Source: Rhodospirillales bacterium
Lineage (GTDB): Bacteria; Pseudomonadota; Alphaproteobacteria; Rhodospirillales; Casp-alpha2
Direction of reading: 5' to 3'
Assembly (NCBI GenBank): GCA_013203595.1
Contig: JABMNT010000194.1
Span: 1-64,000, forward strand
DNA: 64,000 nt
Shown here: positions 19,679 to 28,988 of the stretch, piece after piece
Position numbering within the stretch: position 1 is the stretch's first letter
How the letters are laid out: each line of letters opens with the position of its first letter
Program-made: the position numbers and the translations under genes
Notes under the pieces: model-generated
What the model saw: only the letters and a program-made list of their open reading frames with translations
What the model was told of the DNA's origin: nothing
The model's database searches: none

Positions 19679-19792
19679 CCGCAAATCCGCTGCGCCGTTA
19701 AAACTGGCTGGCGGCACCCTCCCTGCTGATAATCGAAAAACCAGAGAACTCCCCCTTCCATTTGCCCTGACTTCACAGACTGTCGGGACCCC

Positions 19793-20911
19793 CTACCAGC
19801 CGTTACAGCGCGGCCATATCTCAAGCGCTTGGCCGGGAGCCGTGGTCACATGGTATTCCGTGTAGGCGGCAGCCGTCATGCACACGTGATTGGGCAGGAT
19901 CCGCAGTTGTGAGCCGATCGGGTAGCGGTCGAAATCAAGGGCGGTGGTGGCACTGATCTGGCCATGCTCCTGATGCACGGTACTGACTGTCAAGCCGGCG
20001 ATCGGCTGGCCGCTATCGGCCTGGCAAACCAGACCGTAGGCGCAGTCGTTGGCCAGGGCCTGTGTCGAGCGGTCTTTCGACAGGGCCAGCCCGCCGGCAT
20101 CGATAAACATTACATTCTCCTGCCTGCGATGGGCGATCACCGTGGCCAGTACGCTGACGGCAATATCGTCAACCGTGCAGGAGCCGATCCCGGCCTGGAA
20201 CAGATCACCAAACATGTAGACACCCGGCCGGGCTTCGCTGACGCCGGTCAGATCACGGGCATGGGTGGCGGTCGGCGTTGAGCCGACGCTGACAATCGGG
20301 CAGGCCATGCCGGCATCGTGCAATTGCCGGGCAACACCAACCACCGCATCGCGTTCGGTTTCCGCCACCGCCGTCATTTCCGGGGCCTGCCGGGATTGAT
20401 AGGAATGACCGGCATGGGTCAGCACACCGGCCAGGGTGGCGCGTGGCGCCGCGTCCAGGCATCGGGCAATGTCCATGATCTCCGGCGCCGCCGGCAGAAG
20501 TCCGGTGCGATGTTCACCACAGTCGATTTCGATCAGGACATGGTGTTCGCCGGCATGGGCGGCAACGGCTTGTGCCATGCGCGGATGATCAACCAGTATT
20601 TTCAGATCAATACCAGCCGCCCTGAGCGCCGCCGCCCGGTCCAGTTTGGCCGGCGCCAGACAGGCGGCGAGGGTTATGTCGGTGACCCCGAAGGCCGCGA
20701 AATAGTCGGCTTCGCGCAATGTGGAGACGGTGATTCCGCCAAAATTGCCGGCCATGGCCAGGCGCGCCACCTCCATTGATTTACCGGTTTTCATATGCGG
20801 CCGCAAATCCACACCCAGGGCTTTTATGTGGTTTGTCATGCGCGAAATGTTGGCGATCAATTTGGCTTTATCCAGAATCAACGCCGGCGTCGGGATATGG
20901 GAATAGGTCAT
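19793..20911 (-). CDS. DSD1-family PLP enzyme (D-threonine aldolase / D-hydroxyaspartate dehydratase-like)
   Basis: A 372-residue fold-type III PLP protein. The N-terminal alanine-racemase-like barrel carries the PLP lysine in LRPHMKTGK (near residue 41), and the C-terminal domain has HEQHGQIS-like VHQEHGQIS and LPNHVCMT, where His and Cys bind the divalent metal in D-serine dehydratase and D-threonine aldolase. It should cleave or dehydrate a D-3-hydroxy amino acid. Substrate is not decidable from the sequence. It is divergent from argG. Confidence 0.87.
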   Translation of the reverse strand: MTYSHIPTPALILDKAKLIANISRMTNHIKALGVDLRPHMKTGKSMEVARLAMAGNFGGITVSTLREADYFAAFGVTDITLAACLAPAKLDRAAALRAAGIDLKILVDHPRMAQAVAAHAGEHHVLIEIDCGEHRTGLLPAAPEIMDIARCLDAAPRATLAGVLTHAGHSYQSRQAPEMTAVAETERDAVVGVARQLHDAGMACPIVSVGSTPTATHARDLTGVSEARPGVYMFGDLFQAGIGSCTVDDIAVSVLATVIAHRRQENVMFIDAGGLALSKDRSTQALANDCAYGLVCQADSGQPIAGLTVSTVHQEHGQISATTALDFDRYPIGSQLRILPNHVCMTAAAYTEYHVTTAPGQALEIWPRCNGW

Positions 20912-20956
20912 GGCGCCAGTTTACGGAAGCCGGGCATCATCTGACAAGTCTGGTCC

Positions 20957-20984
20957 TTGCTCGATCCGCGCATTTTACTATACT
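20957..20984 (+). promoter_or_regulatory. Candidate promoter of argG
   Basis: TTGCTC and TATACT, 16 bases apart, 46 bases before the argG ATG in the 118-bp divergent region. The -10 is close to consensus, the -35 keeps only the TTG. Assignment is by eye. Confidence 0.4.
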
Positions 20985-21029
20985 GCGCCCGCCTTACTTC
21001 CACATGGACGCAGATAGGATTTTTGCCAA

Positions 21030-22247
21030 ATGACTCACGACGTTAAAAAAGTTGTTCTCGCCTATTCAGGCGGCCTCGATACATCGGTTATTCTGCGCTG
21101 GTTACAGGATACCTACCACTGTGAGGTTGTGACTTTCACGGCTGATCTGGGGCAGGGCGAGGAGCTTGAACCGGCCCGCAGGAAAGCCGAGATGATGGGG
21201 ATCAAGGATATTTACATTGAGGATCTGCGCGAAGAGTTCGTGCGCGACTATGTGTTTCCCATGTTTCGCGCCAACGCGCTCTATGAAGGCACCTATCTGC
21301 TGGGCACATCCATTGCCCGCCCGTTGATCGCCAAACGGCAAATCGAAATTGCCTATGAGACCGGCGCCGATGCGGTGTCGCACGGAGCCACCGGCAAAGG
21401 CAACGACCAGGTGCGTTTCGAACTTGGCTATTATGCCTGCAATTCAGCCATCAAAATCATCGCGCCCTGGCGGGAATGGGATTTGACCAGCCGCACCCGG
21501 CTCATTGAATATGCGGAAAAGCACCAGATTCCCGTACCCAAGGACAAACGCGGCGAAGCCCCCTATTCCCAGGACGCCAACCTGCTGCACATTTCATCAG
21601 AGGGCAAGGTCCTGGAGGACCCCTGGATCGGTGCCGAAGACAGCGTCTATACCCGGCTTGTGCCGCCCTGGGATGCGCCGGATGTTGTCACCGAGATCAC
21701 CATGGATTTCGAGAAGGGTGACCCGACCGCCATCAACGGCGAAAAGCTGTCTCCGGCCGAGTTGCTGACCAAACTCAACAAGCTGGGTGGCGACAACGGG
21801 ATCGGCATTCTCGATATCGTGGAAAACCGCTTTATCGGCATGAAATCCCGCGGCATCTACGAAACGCCCGGTGGAACGATCCTGTTCCACGCCCGTCGCG
21901 CTGTTGAAAGCCTGACCCTGGACCGGGGTGCCATGCACCAGAAAGATGAAATCATGCCGCGCTACGCGGAGATGATTTATAACGGATTCTGGTTTGCTCC
22001 GGAACGCCTGATGCTGCAGGCCCTGATCGACAAGGCCAGCGAGCGGGTGACCGGCACCGTCCGGCTCAAGCTCTACAAAGGCAACGTTATGGTCACCGGA
22101 CGCAAATCTCCCAACAGTCTGTATGATGAGGACATCGTCACCTTTGAGGAGGACGATGTCTATGATCAGCGCGACGCCGAAGGATTTATAAAGCTGAATG
22201 CCCTGCGCCTGCGTCTGGGTCAGAAACCGGGGCAGCGCAAACCGTAA
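21030..22247 (+). CDS. argG: Argininosuccinate synthase
   Basis: A 405-residue enzyme joining citrulline and aspartate with ATP in arginine biosynthesis. The N-type PP-loop [10 protein letters not shown] is at residues 10-19, and [20 protein letters not shown] and [10 protein letters not shown] are family-specific. Normal length. argH and other arg genes are not in the window. A hairpin follows the stop. Confidence 0.97.
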   Translation: MTHDVKKVVLAYSGGLDTSVILRWLQDTYHCEVVTFTADLGQGEELEPARRKAEMMGIKDIYIEDLREEFVRDYVFPMFRANALYEGTYLLGTSIARPLIAKRQIEIAYETGADAVSHGATGKGNDQVRFELGYYACNSAIKIIAPWREWDLTSRTRLIEYAEKHQIPVPKDKRGEAPYSQDANLLHISSEGKVLEDPWIGAEDSVYTRLVPPWDAPDVVTEITMDFEKGDPTAINGEKLSPAELLTKLNKLGGDNGIGILDIVENRFIGMKSRGIYETPGGTILFHARRAVESLTLDRGAMHQKDEIMPRYAEMIYNGFWFAPERLMLQALIDKASERVTGTVRLKLYKGNVMVTGRKSPNSLYDEDIVTFEEDDVYDQRDAEGFIKLNALRLRLGQKPGQRKP

Positions 22248-22252
22248 GGCCG

Positions 22253-22281
22253 GAGCGCTTCCTATTGCAAGGGAATCGCTC
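22253..22281. terminator. Hairpin shared by convergent argG and unknown gene
   Basis: GAGCG (22253-22257) pairs with CGCTC (22277-22281), with inner TTCC/GGAA pairing and an 8-base loop. It fills the 33-bp gap between the two stop codons and touches the minus-strand stop CTA. No long T-run follows on either strand, so termination efficiency is uncertain. Similar GAGCG...GGAA...CGCTC palindromes are common in alphaproteobacterial intergenic regions, as I recall. Confidence 0.5.
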
Positions 22282-22745
22282 TAGAACAGAGACTTGGCCA
22301 ACGGGCAGGCGCCGCTGACGATGGGCTCACCATTGTAGTGCAGTTGAATCCAGACGGTTTCGTTCTTTGGCAGCTGGCGGTAGACATCGGCTTCCAGTTC
22401 CGGACAGGCCAGTTTCATATAGGAATGGCGAATCCGGCCGGTCCGGGACATGATAAACTTGGCTTTGTCATAGTCAGCCACGTCAACATCCATTTCCAGT
22501 TTATCCTGGTCGGTTACCCGCGTTGCCGTCATCTGCCAGGTGCCGTTGGGCGGATTGCGACGCACATGCTCTTCGAGAACGGCGCGGGCCACTTCCATGA
22601 CTTCCGCCTTCGGTAAATCGGTTGACAGCAGGCGGGCGATGGCCAGTAATAAAATTGGAAACCCGACAACCAGAACAAGAATGACCGCGATCCGTCGGCT
22701 GATGAAGGGGAATTTAATGGTTTCGGGCATGGTTCGCGCTAACAT
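22281..22745 (-). CDS. Membrane-anchored protein of unknown function
   Basis: A 154-residue protein, not recognised. A basic start (residues 1-18) is followed by one transmembrane helix (about 19-40, RIAVILVLVVGFPILLLAIA), then a domain of about 115 residues placed in the periplasm. Two Cys (in MKLACPELEA and SGACPLAKS) could form a disulfide. Convergent with argG. The next minus-strand gene upstream is another exported unknown 213 bp away. Confidence 0.7.
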   Translation of the reverse strand: MLARTMPETIKFPFISRRIAVILVLVVGFPILLLAIARLLSTDLPKAEVMEVARAVLEEHVRRNPPNGTWQMTATRVTDQDKLEMDVDVADYDKAKFIMSRTGRIRHSYMKLACPELEADVYRQLPKNETVWIQLHYNGEPIVSGACPLAKSLF

Positions 22746-22958
22746 GGTCTTTTCCTTTCGATAATTCCGCTGCCTTAGCTCTGTTACAAGCCTTAGACCG
22801 GTTTTTTTGCGTCCCGCCGTTTCCGAGCGGGTTGCCGTTTCGTGGATCGGTGTCGCCTTTTGTTCCTGAATAGTATGTCAAAAACTATCGCATCCGCCAA
22901 CCGGAGTCTGTGACTACAATCACAGGTATTGGGAATTTTTTTGATTTAATTGAAAAAT

Positions 22959-23735
22959 TCAGCGACAACGGACGGTGGCGTCGTATTCAAATCCACGCTT
23001 ATACCAGGAAGGATCAACAAACAGGCCGAGTTGTCCGGTTGGATTTTTTGTCGCATCAATGCGGAAGGTTGACGACTGTTCGCCCTTCAGACGCATCCGG
23101 CGGGAACTGATCACCTGCTTTGTCTGGTCGCCCATGCGGTAGATGGCAAAGATGCTGGATTTCGGCCATTCGCCGCCCCGGTTTGTCACCTTGAAGACGG
23201 AGCTTCCGTTTTCGCAGGAGGTTGTCACCTCAAGCCGCAGGGCGCCGCCGGCAACAGTCACGTTCTGGCGCAGGGGCTGTGGCTTGCGTATCTGCACTTC
23301 AACTTCCCCGGCTTCATCTGTCGCCTCGCCAGCCGCCGTTGCGAAGTCGGCAAGCTGCGCCGCCTGCTGATGCAAAGCCTGCTCGGCCAGACAGGTGACC
23401 ACCTCCAGGCGCTTTTCCGAGGCCGCCAGATAGGCCGTCAGATTTTTTCCGGACAGCTCAATAAGCTCACCCCGGTAACGGATCTGTGCGGATTTTCCGG
23501 CGTCCTGGATGAGACGGACACTTTTCAGCTGGCTGGCCAGATGGTCAATATATGGCTGCCAGTCGCCATGCAGTTTGTTGTCAACATACTGCACCACCCG
23601 TGCATTGGTTACGCCGCCCCAGGCTTTCAGCGCAGGAATCTTGCCACAACTCGATTGCGCAAAGCCCGGCCCGGAAAACAGGACCGCCGCGACGAAGGCA
23701 AAGATTGCGAGAAATTTATGTGCGCTCAGGTTCAT
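22959..23735 (-). CDS. Exported protein of unknown function
   Basis: A 258-residue protein with a clear signal peptide (MNLSAHKFLAIFAF..., cleavage near GFA-QSS). The mature part has about 60 residues of helix (55-120), a linker of small and acidic residues (about 140-150) and a beta-rich C-terminal domain (about 160-258) with two Cys. I do not recognise the family. It lies upstream of the membrane-anchored unknown on the same strand and may be cotranscribed. Confidence 0.7.
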   Translation of the reverse strand: MNLSAHKFLAIFAFVAAVLFSGPGFAQSSCGKIPALKAWGGVTNARVVQYVDNKLHGDWQPYIDHLASQLKSVRLIQDAGKSAQIRYRGELIELSGKNLTAYLAASEKRLEVVTCLAEQALHQQAAQLADFATAAGEATDEAGEVEVQIRKPQPLRQNVTVAGGALRLEVTTSCENGSSVFKVTNRGGEWPKSSIFAIYRMGDQTKQVISSRRMRLKGEQSSTFRIDATKNPTGQLGLFVDPSWYKRGFEYDATVRCR

Positions 23736-23915
23736 TTATTCAATTATTCAATCGACGTTGATTTATGACTCAAGGATGTTCCACCCGATCGGGCGCGAAA
23801 CACAGAATAGCTGCGAATCGTGAAGATAAATTTAACCGATGAAGCTGACAGTAACCTTACAGGCGCGGCTGCGCCGCCGATGGAAATGGGCAATTCAGTG
23901 AACAAGGCCCGGTTA

Positions 23916-25343
23916 TCAGGGTTTCACACTGTGTTTATCGCGTTCCAGCCAGTAGGCATAGAGCGCCATGGGAGCCAGCGTGATGTCGATCCCGCGCATC
24001 GAAGCCGGGCGTGCGATCCCGCCGGTCAGAATGTAGGTATCCGCCTTGCGGTTGGTGCCTTCAACAAAACTGACCAGTTCCTCCGGTCCCTTGCCGGGAC
24101 GCCCATAGCGGTTGTTCCAGTCGATTTCATAGACATGGTCGGGCTTGCCGGTCTCGGGGTTCATAATCAGCAGGTCAATACTGCCGCCACGCCAACTGGC
24201 ATAGGCCAGGTTTTTCATCTCCGGCGAGCCCAGCCACTGGCCGACCAGGGCAGTTTCCGCGAGCCGGTGAAAAAACTGGTCATCCCGGGCAACCGGGGCA
24301 AACAGGGCCGCATACAGGCAGGGTGCGGTTAAATAGACCTTAAATGATACGGCCCGCTGAAACCGTTTGGCATCCCGATCAACGCGCGGCAGCCGGCGGA
24401 TCAGAAATGCCGATTCCAGATAATCCAGATACTTGCGCAGGGTGTTCTTGGCAATGCCCACGGATTTGGCGAGCTCGTCAATGGTCACTTCCCGGGCCGT
24501 ATTGAAGGCCAGAACCCCGAACAGGCGGTTCAGTTCCTGGGCGTCATTGATGCCATGCAGACTGGCCAGATCCTTGTGCAGAACCCGGTCGGCGACGCCA
24601 TCACGGATAAACGTAGGCGCGGGGGTGCCTTCCTTCGACATCACAATGCCTTCCAGAAAACCGCCGAAATTAATGTAGCGATAAAATTCCGTATTCAGGG
24701 CCGGAAGGGCATTGGCCCGCAACGCCATCTTGGAGTGACCACCATCGGCGACGTCACCGAACAGGGCCTGTTCCGAATCGCGAAACCGCAAGAATTCGAG
24801 AAACGACAACGGCGGCAGAACATGGGTGGTGATTTTCCCGTCATGGGTCTTTTCACCGCTGGTAATGGCCGGTGCACCCGACGAAACGGCGGCGACAATG
24901 CGTGCATTTGGCCGCATTTTCGACAGGGTGATCAGCGACTTTTCCCATTCCTTTACGTACTGAATTTCGTCATAGAGGATATAGAGTTCGGCCTCCGGGC
25001 CATGCCGGTAGCGGCGACAGAACATTTCAAACAGGGTTGCCAGATCCGTCGCTGTATAACTGGGCACGGTCATGTTGCAATAAAACACGTGGGTGGGTTT
25101 TACGCCCTTTTCGATCAGCGCCGATACGGCCTGGCGCAACATCACCGTTTTGCCGGCCCGCAGCGGCCCGGCCAGGGCCAGGATCTGACCACTGGCGGAA
25201 CCGGTCAGGCGCGCAAAAAAGCTCTTGAAATAGATACGCCGGGGTGGATTCTTGAACTGGATCTTGGTGTCTTCCTTTAATTCCCACCAGGGATTATCGA
25301 AAGCCAGCCGATGAAACAGGTCGTTGTCTGCAATGGTATGCAT
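23916..25343 (-). CDS. AAA ATPase with DUF4143 domain
   Basis: A 475-residue protein of the AAA_14/DUF4143 family. Walker A is LAGPLRAGKT (near residues 58-66) and Walker B is LYDEIQYV, the family's typical DEIQ form, followed by WEKSL. A winged-helix segment (TIDELAKSVGIAKNTLRKYL, about 300-320) leads into the DUF4143 nuclease-like C-terminal part (VYEIDWNN...). These are often called orphan archaeal/bacterial ATPases that spread horizontally; the cellular role is unknown. Base composition looks like its neighbours'. A palindrome overlapping a CtrA-type box lies 40-60 bp upstream. Confidence 0.85.
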   Translation of the reverse strand: MHTIADNDLFHRLAFDNPWWELKEDTKIQFKNPPRRIYFKSFFARLTGSASGQILALAGPLRAGKTVMLRQAVSALIEKGVKPTHVFYCNMTVPSYTATDLATLFEMFCRRYRHGPEAELYILYDEIQYVKEWEKSLITLSKMRPNARIVAAVSSGAPAITSGEKTHDGKITTHVLPPLSFLEFLRFRDSEQALFGDVADGGHSKMALRANALPALNTEFYRYINFGGFLEGIVMSKEGTPAPTFIRDGVADRVLHKDLASLHGINDAQELNRLFGVLAFNTAREVTIDELAKSVGIAKNTLRKYLDYLESAFLIRRLPRVDRDAKRFQRAVSFKVYLTAPCLYAALFAPVARDDQFFHRLAETALVGQWLGSPEMKNLAYASWRGGSIDLLIMNPETGKPDHVYEIDWNNRYGRPGKGPEELVSFVEGTNRKADTYILTGGIARPASMRGIDITLAPMALYAYWLERDKHSVKP

Positions 25344-25382
25344 ACCTTTGACGACCCTTTCTGTCAGACTTGGACCAGTAAT

Positions 25383-25404
25383 AAGATCATTAAAATGACC
25401 TTAA
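25383..25404. promoter_or_regulatory. Palindrome and CtrA-type box upstream of the DUF4143 ATPase
   Basis: AAGATCATTAAAATGACCTT (25383-25402) is a 9-bp dyad with one mismatch and a 2-base centre. Overlapping it, TTAA at 25390 and TTAA at 25401 are separated by exactly 7 bases, the CtrA full-site spacing. Either could be an operator of the minus-strand ATPase gene; binding is not shown. Confidence 0.4.
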
Positions 25405-25469
25405 GCAAGAATTCGGGATAATTGCCTGCAATGCGTTGGGAAGTCAAGGCGTCTCATGAGGACCCGGAT

Positions 25470-26351
25470 TCAGGCCATTTTTTTCTGACGCTGACGCTCG
25501 CGATAGAAGCTGTAAACCCCCGTACCCACGACAATAAAGCTACCGGTCAGGGTCCATTGATCAAGCGGGTCACCAAAAATCACAACACCGATAAGGATTG
25601 CCCAGATCAGATTGGTATAGCGAAAGGGTGAGGCAAAACTGACCTCACCGATTCGCATGGTCATGACACTGAACAAATAGCCGACAATCAAAAACAGGGC
25701 GGCGATGGCAAGGATCTGGACGTGCCGGGTTTCGACCGGATGCCACTCCATGGATGGTGACAACAGGGCGGCCGTTACGGTGATTCCGAGCGCCGTCGTA
25801 AAGGCAACAAACAGTGATGGCACCGCGGATGACAATTGCCGGGTCGCCAGATCGCGCAGCACGATGAAGACGACCGCGCCGAGGGCCCAGAAGGAATAGC
25901 TGTTAAAGCCGTCCGAGCCCGGCCGGATAACGATCAACACACCGACAAAGCCAACGGCAATCGCCGTATAGCGGCGCCAGCCGACCGGTTCTTTCAGAAA
26001 CACCGCCGAGGCCAGGGTTACCGCCAGCGGCAGGGCCTGTAAAATCGCCGTCGCATTGGCGATGGGCATATGAAACAACGCAGTGAGAAAACAGATGGTT
26101 CCGCCAATTTCGCCGACCAGCCGCAACCCCAAGATCAGCCGGTCCGCCCTGCAGACGCTGACAAACAGGACATGTTTCCGCCATGCCATCAGCCCGATGA
26201 TTGACGTTGCAAAAAGGCCGCGCACCAAAATCGCCTGAAACAAGCTCAGATCCTGCGAGGCAATTTTCATGAAGGTATCGTTGAGGACAAACCCGCCCAT
26301 ACTCAGGCTCATGAACAGCGCGGCGCGGATATTGTCGGAAAGCATTTTCAT
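25470..26351 (-). CDS. EamA/DMT-family transporter
   Basis: About 293 residues in ten hydrophobic segments, two EamA repeats, ending in a basic tail (YRERQRQKKMA). The frame is open to an ATG at 26453, but I prefer the ATG at 26351 (MKMLSDNIRAALFM), where helix 1 begins and which leaves room for the promoter of the divergent FrnE-like gene. Family members resembling this one include S-adenosylmethionine and riboflavin-type carriers; the substrate is unknown. Confidence 0.85.
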   Translation of the reverse strand: MKMLSDNIRAALFMSLSMGGFVLNDTFMKIASQDLSLFQAILVRGLFATSIIGLMAWRKHVLFVSVCRADRLILGLRLVGEIGGTICFLTALFHMPIANATAILQALPLAVTLASAVFLKEPVGWRRYTAIAVGFVGVLIVIRPGSDGFNSYSFWALGAVVFIVLRDLATRQLSSAVPSLFVAFTTALGITVTAALLSPSMEWHPVETRHVQILAIAALFLIVGYLFSVMTMRIGEVSFASPFRYTNLIWAILIGVVIFGDPLDQWTLTGSFIVVGTGVYSFYRERQRQKKMA

Positions 26352-26485
26352 GCGCCATCCATTGGCTTTTCCGGGCAAAAAGGCAAGTGCATTTGACAGG
26401 CTTGCCCCCATTCGTGTGATTGCCGTTTGCAATTTCGGTTTTGTTGCCCACATTGAGGGGGAACTGATACGCAGGAGAGCTAAGA

Positions 26486-27103
26486 ATGCCGGAACCGATT
26501 ACCCTGGAAGTGTTTACCGATTACGTCTGCCCGTGGTGCTATCTGGGCGATAACCGGGTCAAGAAACTGAAGAAAAATTATGATATTGAGGTCAAGATTG
26601 TGCATTTCCCGCTGCATCCGGACACCCCGGCCGCGGGCCGCACCCTGGCCGAGATGTTCGGCACCGGACCGGAAGCCATTGCCGAGAAAAACCGCAACAT
26701 GAAAGGTCTGATGGAAGCCGAAGGCCTGCCCTTCAACGACCGCAGCCACACCTACAACAGCCGGCTTGCCCAGGAAATTGGCAGCTGGGCAGAAACCCAG
26801 CCCGGTGGCAATGCCATCCACGACAAATTTTTTGAAGCCTATTTTGTCGATGGCCGCGATATTGGCGATCCTGAGGTCATTCTCGATGTTGTCAAATCCG
26901 TGGGTCTGGACGTGGCGGCGGCCCGGACCGTGCTTGAGGAGCGCAGCTTCAAGGACGCCGTCGATGCCGACTGGGCAAAATCCCACAGCTACGGGGTTAC
27001 CGGCGTGCCCACCTTTGTCTGCAACCGCCAGGGACTGGTCGGCGCCCAACCCTACGAGGTGCTCGAGCAACTGATGACGGAAGTCGGCGCCGAACAACGC
27101 TAG
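26486..27103 (+). CDS. DsbA-family oxidoreductase, FrnE-like
   Basis: A 205-residue thioredoxin-fold protein without a signal peptide. CPWC lies at residues 14-17 (TDYVCPWCYLG), with a helical insert after about residue 50 and the cis-Pro loop GVTGVPTFVCN near residues 170-180. This is the cytoplasmic FrnE/2-hydroxychromene-2-carboxylate isomerase-like group, linked elsewhere to oxidative-stress resistance or polyketide steps. AGGAG precedes the ATG. Confidence 0.88.
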   Translation: MPEPITLEVFTDYVCPWCYLGDNRVKKLKKNYDIEVKIVHFPLHPDTPAAGRTLAEMFGTGPEAIAEKNRNMKGLMEAEGLPFNDRSHTYNSRLAQEIGSWAETQPGGNAIHDKFFEAYFVDGRDIGDPEVILDVVKSVGLDVAAARTVLEERSFKDAVDADWAKSHSYGVTGVPTFVCNRQGLVGAQPYEVLEQLMTEVGAEQR

Positions 27104-27146
27104 CGCCCTGATGGTGCGGCAAAGCCCGGTGGTTTTGCACCCGCCA

Positions 27147-27731
27147 TCACAGCAGGCCGCGCACCCGCCGCTGCAGGTCAGGTAACAGCTGCGCCTCAAA
27201 CCAGGGGTTTTTCCGTTGCCATCCGACGGTTCGCCAGCTGGGATGTGGCGTTGACAGTACGGCTGGCCCGTAATCGGACCAGGCCCGCACCGTCTCGGTC
27301 ATGGTTTTGCAGGCTTTTTCGCCCAGATAATACTTTTGCGCGTAACTGCCGACCAGTAATGTCAGTTCCACACCAACCAGCTGACGACGCAGCGCCTGGT
27401 GCCATTGCGGGGCGCATTCGGGGCGCGGCGGCAGGTCACCGCCCGCCGCCGCCCGGCCCGGATAACAAAACCCCATGGGCATGATGGCAATGCGCTCTTC
27501 ATCGTAGAAGACATCTGCGGTGACATCGAGCCATTCGCGCAGGCGTTCGCCCGAGCGGTCGTCCCAGGGAATCCCTGATGCGTGCACCCGGGTACCCGGC
27601 GCCTGTCCGATGATCAGGATTCTGGCCCCGGGCCGCCCGCGCACAACCGGCCTCGGCCCAAGCGGCAAATCCGCAGCACATAGTGTGCACGAGCGGATGT
27701 CGGCCAGTAAATCGTCAAAAGCACCAGTCAT
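27147..27731 (-). CDS. Uracil-DNA glycosylase superfamily protein
   Basis: A 194-residue member of the COG1573-type uracil-DNA glycosylase superfamily. Motif A is IIGQAPGTRVHASGIPWDD and the C-terminal DNA-loop motif is TPHPSWR. Cys14 and Cys17 (CTLC), with Cys in GFCYPG and PECAP, could bind an iron-sulfur cluster as in family 4 enzymes (inference). It removes damaged bases or is a related hydrolase; family number is uncertain. Its ATG overlaps the Sir2 gene's stop by 4 bases, so the two form an operon. Confidence 0.82.
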   Translation of the reverse strand: MTGAFDDLLADIRSCTLCAADLPLGPRPVVRGRPGARILIIGQAPGTRVHASGIPWDDRSGERLREWLDVTADVFYDEERIAIMPMGFCYPGRAAAGGDLPPRPECAPQWHQALRRQLVGVELTLLVGSYAQKYYLGEKACKTMTETVRAWSDYGPAVLSTPHPSWRTVGWQRKNPWFEAQLLPDLQRRVRGLL

Positions 27732-28438
27732 GGCGACGCCAGCAGCTGGTCGACAAATTCCGGCACCAACTGGCTGGCCGGACCATAGCGGGCTTGATCA
27801 AACAGCCGGGCCCCTTCGGACGGCTCCAGATTGAGCTCGACGGTTTTCACCCCGGGCCGGTTTGCCGCCCGGGCGACAAAAGCCGCCGCCGGATAGACAT
27901 GGCCCGAGGTGCCGATCGAAACGAACAGACCGCACTGGCCCAGGGCCCGGTAAACAGCGTCCATATGCCGGGGCATTTCGCCAAACCAGACCACATCCGG
28001 GCGCAGGCAGCGGTTGCCGGCGCAGGTGGGACAACAGCTTTCCACCGACAGATCCGTGCGCCACGGATAGCTGGCCGCACAGGTGCTGCAGCGCGCCTTC
28101 AGCAATTCACCATGCATGTGAAGCAGATTTTCCGACCCGGCCCGCTCGTGCAGATCATCGACATTCTGGGTCACGATCAAGACCTCCCCCGGCCAGTTCT
28201 TCTCAAGCCGGGCGAGAGCCAGATGCGCTCCGTTGGGTGCGATCTGGCGCTCGACCAGGGCGGCGCGGCGGGCATTGTAAAAGGCGTGCACGCGGCCCGC
28301 GTCGCGGCGGAAGGCATCCGGTGTTGCCACGTCCTCGATCCGTACGGTCGCCCAGATGCCGTCCGCATCGCGAAAGGTGGCAAGGCCGGATTCCCTGGAA
28401 ATCCCGGCCCCGGTCAGGACCACAATGGTGTCAGTCAT
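27728..28438 (-). CDS. NAD-dependent protein deacylase, CobB-type sirtuin
   Basis: A 236-residue sirtuin. Seen: GAGISRESGLATFRD at the NAD site, TQNVDDLHERAG, the catalytic His in LLHMHGEL, and four zinc Cys (CSTC and CPTC). The FYNARR segment carries the Tyr and Arg that in class III sirtuins such as CobB and SIRT5 accept succinyl- and malonyl-lysine, so desuccinylase as well as deacetylase activity is likely. The reading frame is open far upstream, but the fold begins at the ATG at 28438. It is divergent from the LMW phosphatase gene, 75 bp apart. Confidence 0.92.
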   Translation of the reverse strand: MTDTIVVLTGAGISRESGLATFRDADGIWATVRIEDVATPDAFRRDAGRVHAFYNARRAALVERQIAPNGAHLALARLEKNWPGEVLIVTQNVDDLHERAGSENLLHMHGELLKARCSTCAASYPWRTDLSVESCCPTCAGNRCLRPDVVWFGEMPRHMDAVYRALGQCGLFVSIGTSGHVYPAAAFVARAANRPGVKTVELNLEPSEGARLFDQARYGPASQLVPEFVDQLLASP

Positions 28439-28513
28439 CAGCTCAGCAATTCCTTGTACTTCATCGCCCGGACCATGATAATTGCGAACGCGCTTTCGCC
28501 AAGGGGAAATCCA

Positions 28514-28984
28514 TTGATCAAGGTTCTGTTTGTCTGTCTGGGGAATATCTGCCGCTCGCCGACGGCGGAAGGGGTGTTTCGCCAACTGCTCAAAGATCAG
28601 GGCCTGGCCAAGGCCATCGCCGTCGATTCGGCAGGCACCAGCAACTGGCACGTGGGCGGGCCGCCTGATGCGCGCAGCCAGGCCATCGCCAAAGCCCGTG
28701 GCATCGATTTGAGCGGCCTCGCCGCCCGCCAGGCCGTCGCCGCCGATTTCGATGAATTCGATTACGTCATTGCCATGGACCAGGCCAACTACACGGCGTT
28801 GGCGGCGATCTGTCCGCCCGGACGCGAGCAGCGCCTGCACATGTGTCTGGCTTTCGCCCCCGCCGTCGCCCTGACGGATGTTCCCGACCCCTATTATAAC
28901 GATGGCTTTGACCGCGTCTTCGACATGCTCGCCGAGGCCGCCGGGGGTTTGCTGGCGGCTATTCAAAAAACCCACAACCTGTAG
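28514..28984 (+). CDS. Low-molecular-weight phosphotyrosine phosphatase family protein
   Basis: A 156-residue LMW-PTP. The P-loop CLGNICRS gives nucleophile Cys8 and Arg14; the general acid is Asp125 in DVPDPYYND. Start: TTG at 28514 with AAGGGG 8 bases upstream; an in-frame ATG at 28475 would add 13 residues that are not LMW-PTP-like. It is the first gene of a tight plus-strand operon and sits 4 bp before a fructosamine-kinase gene. In other bacteria such neighbours are phosphatases for ketoamine phosphates, so the substrate may not be phosphotyrosine (inference from context). Confidence 0.9.
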   Translation: MIKVLFVCLGNICRSPTAEGVFRQLLKDQGLAKAIAVDSAGTSNWHVGGPPDARSQAIAKARGIDLSGLAARQAVAADFDEFDYVIAMDQANYTALAAICPPGREQRLHMCLAFAPAVALTDVPDPYYNDGFDRVFDMLAEAAGGLLAAIQKTHNL

Positions 28985-28988
28985 GCCC

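Noticed and set aside
22908-22930. CTGTGA/TCACAG hairpin after the exported protein gene
   Set aside because: A 6-bp stem without a T-run; could be chance.
27683-28513. Long upstream extension of the LMW-PTP frame
   Set aside because: It overlaps the sirtuin gene antisense and is not LMW-PTP-like; TTG at 28514 has a good ribosome site.
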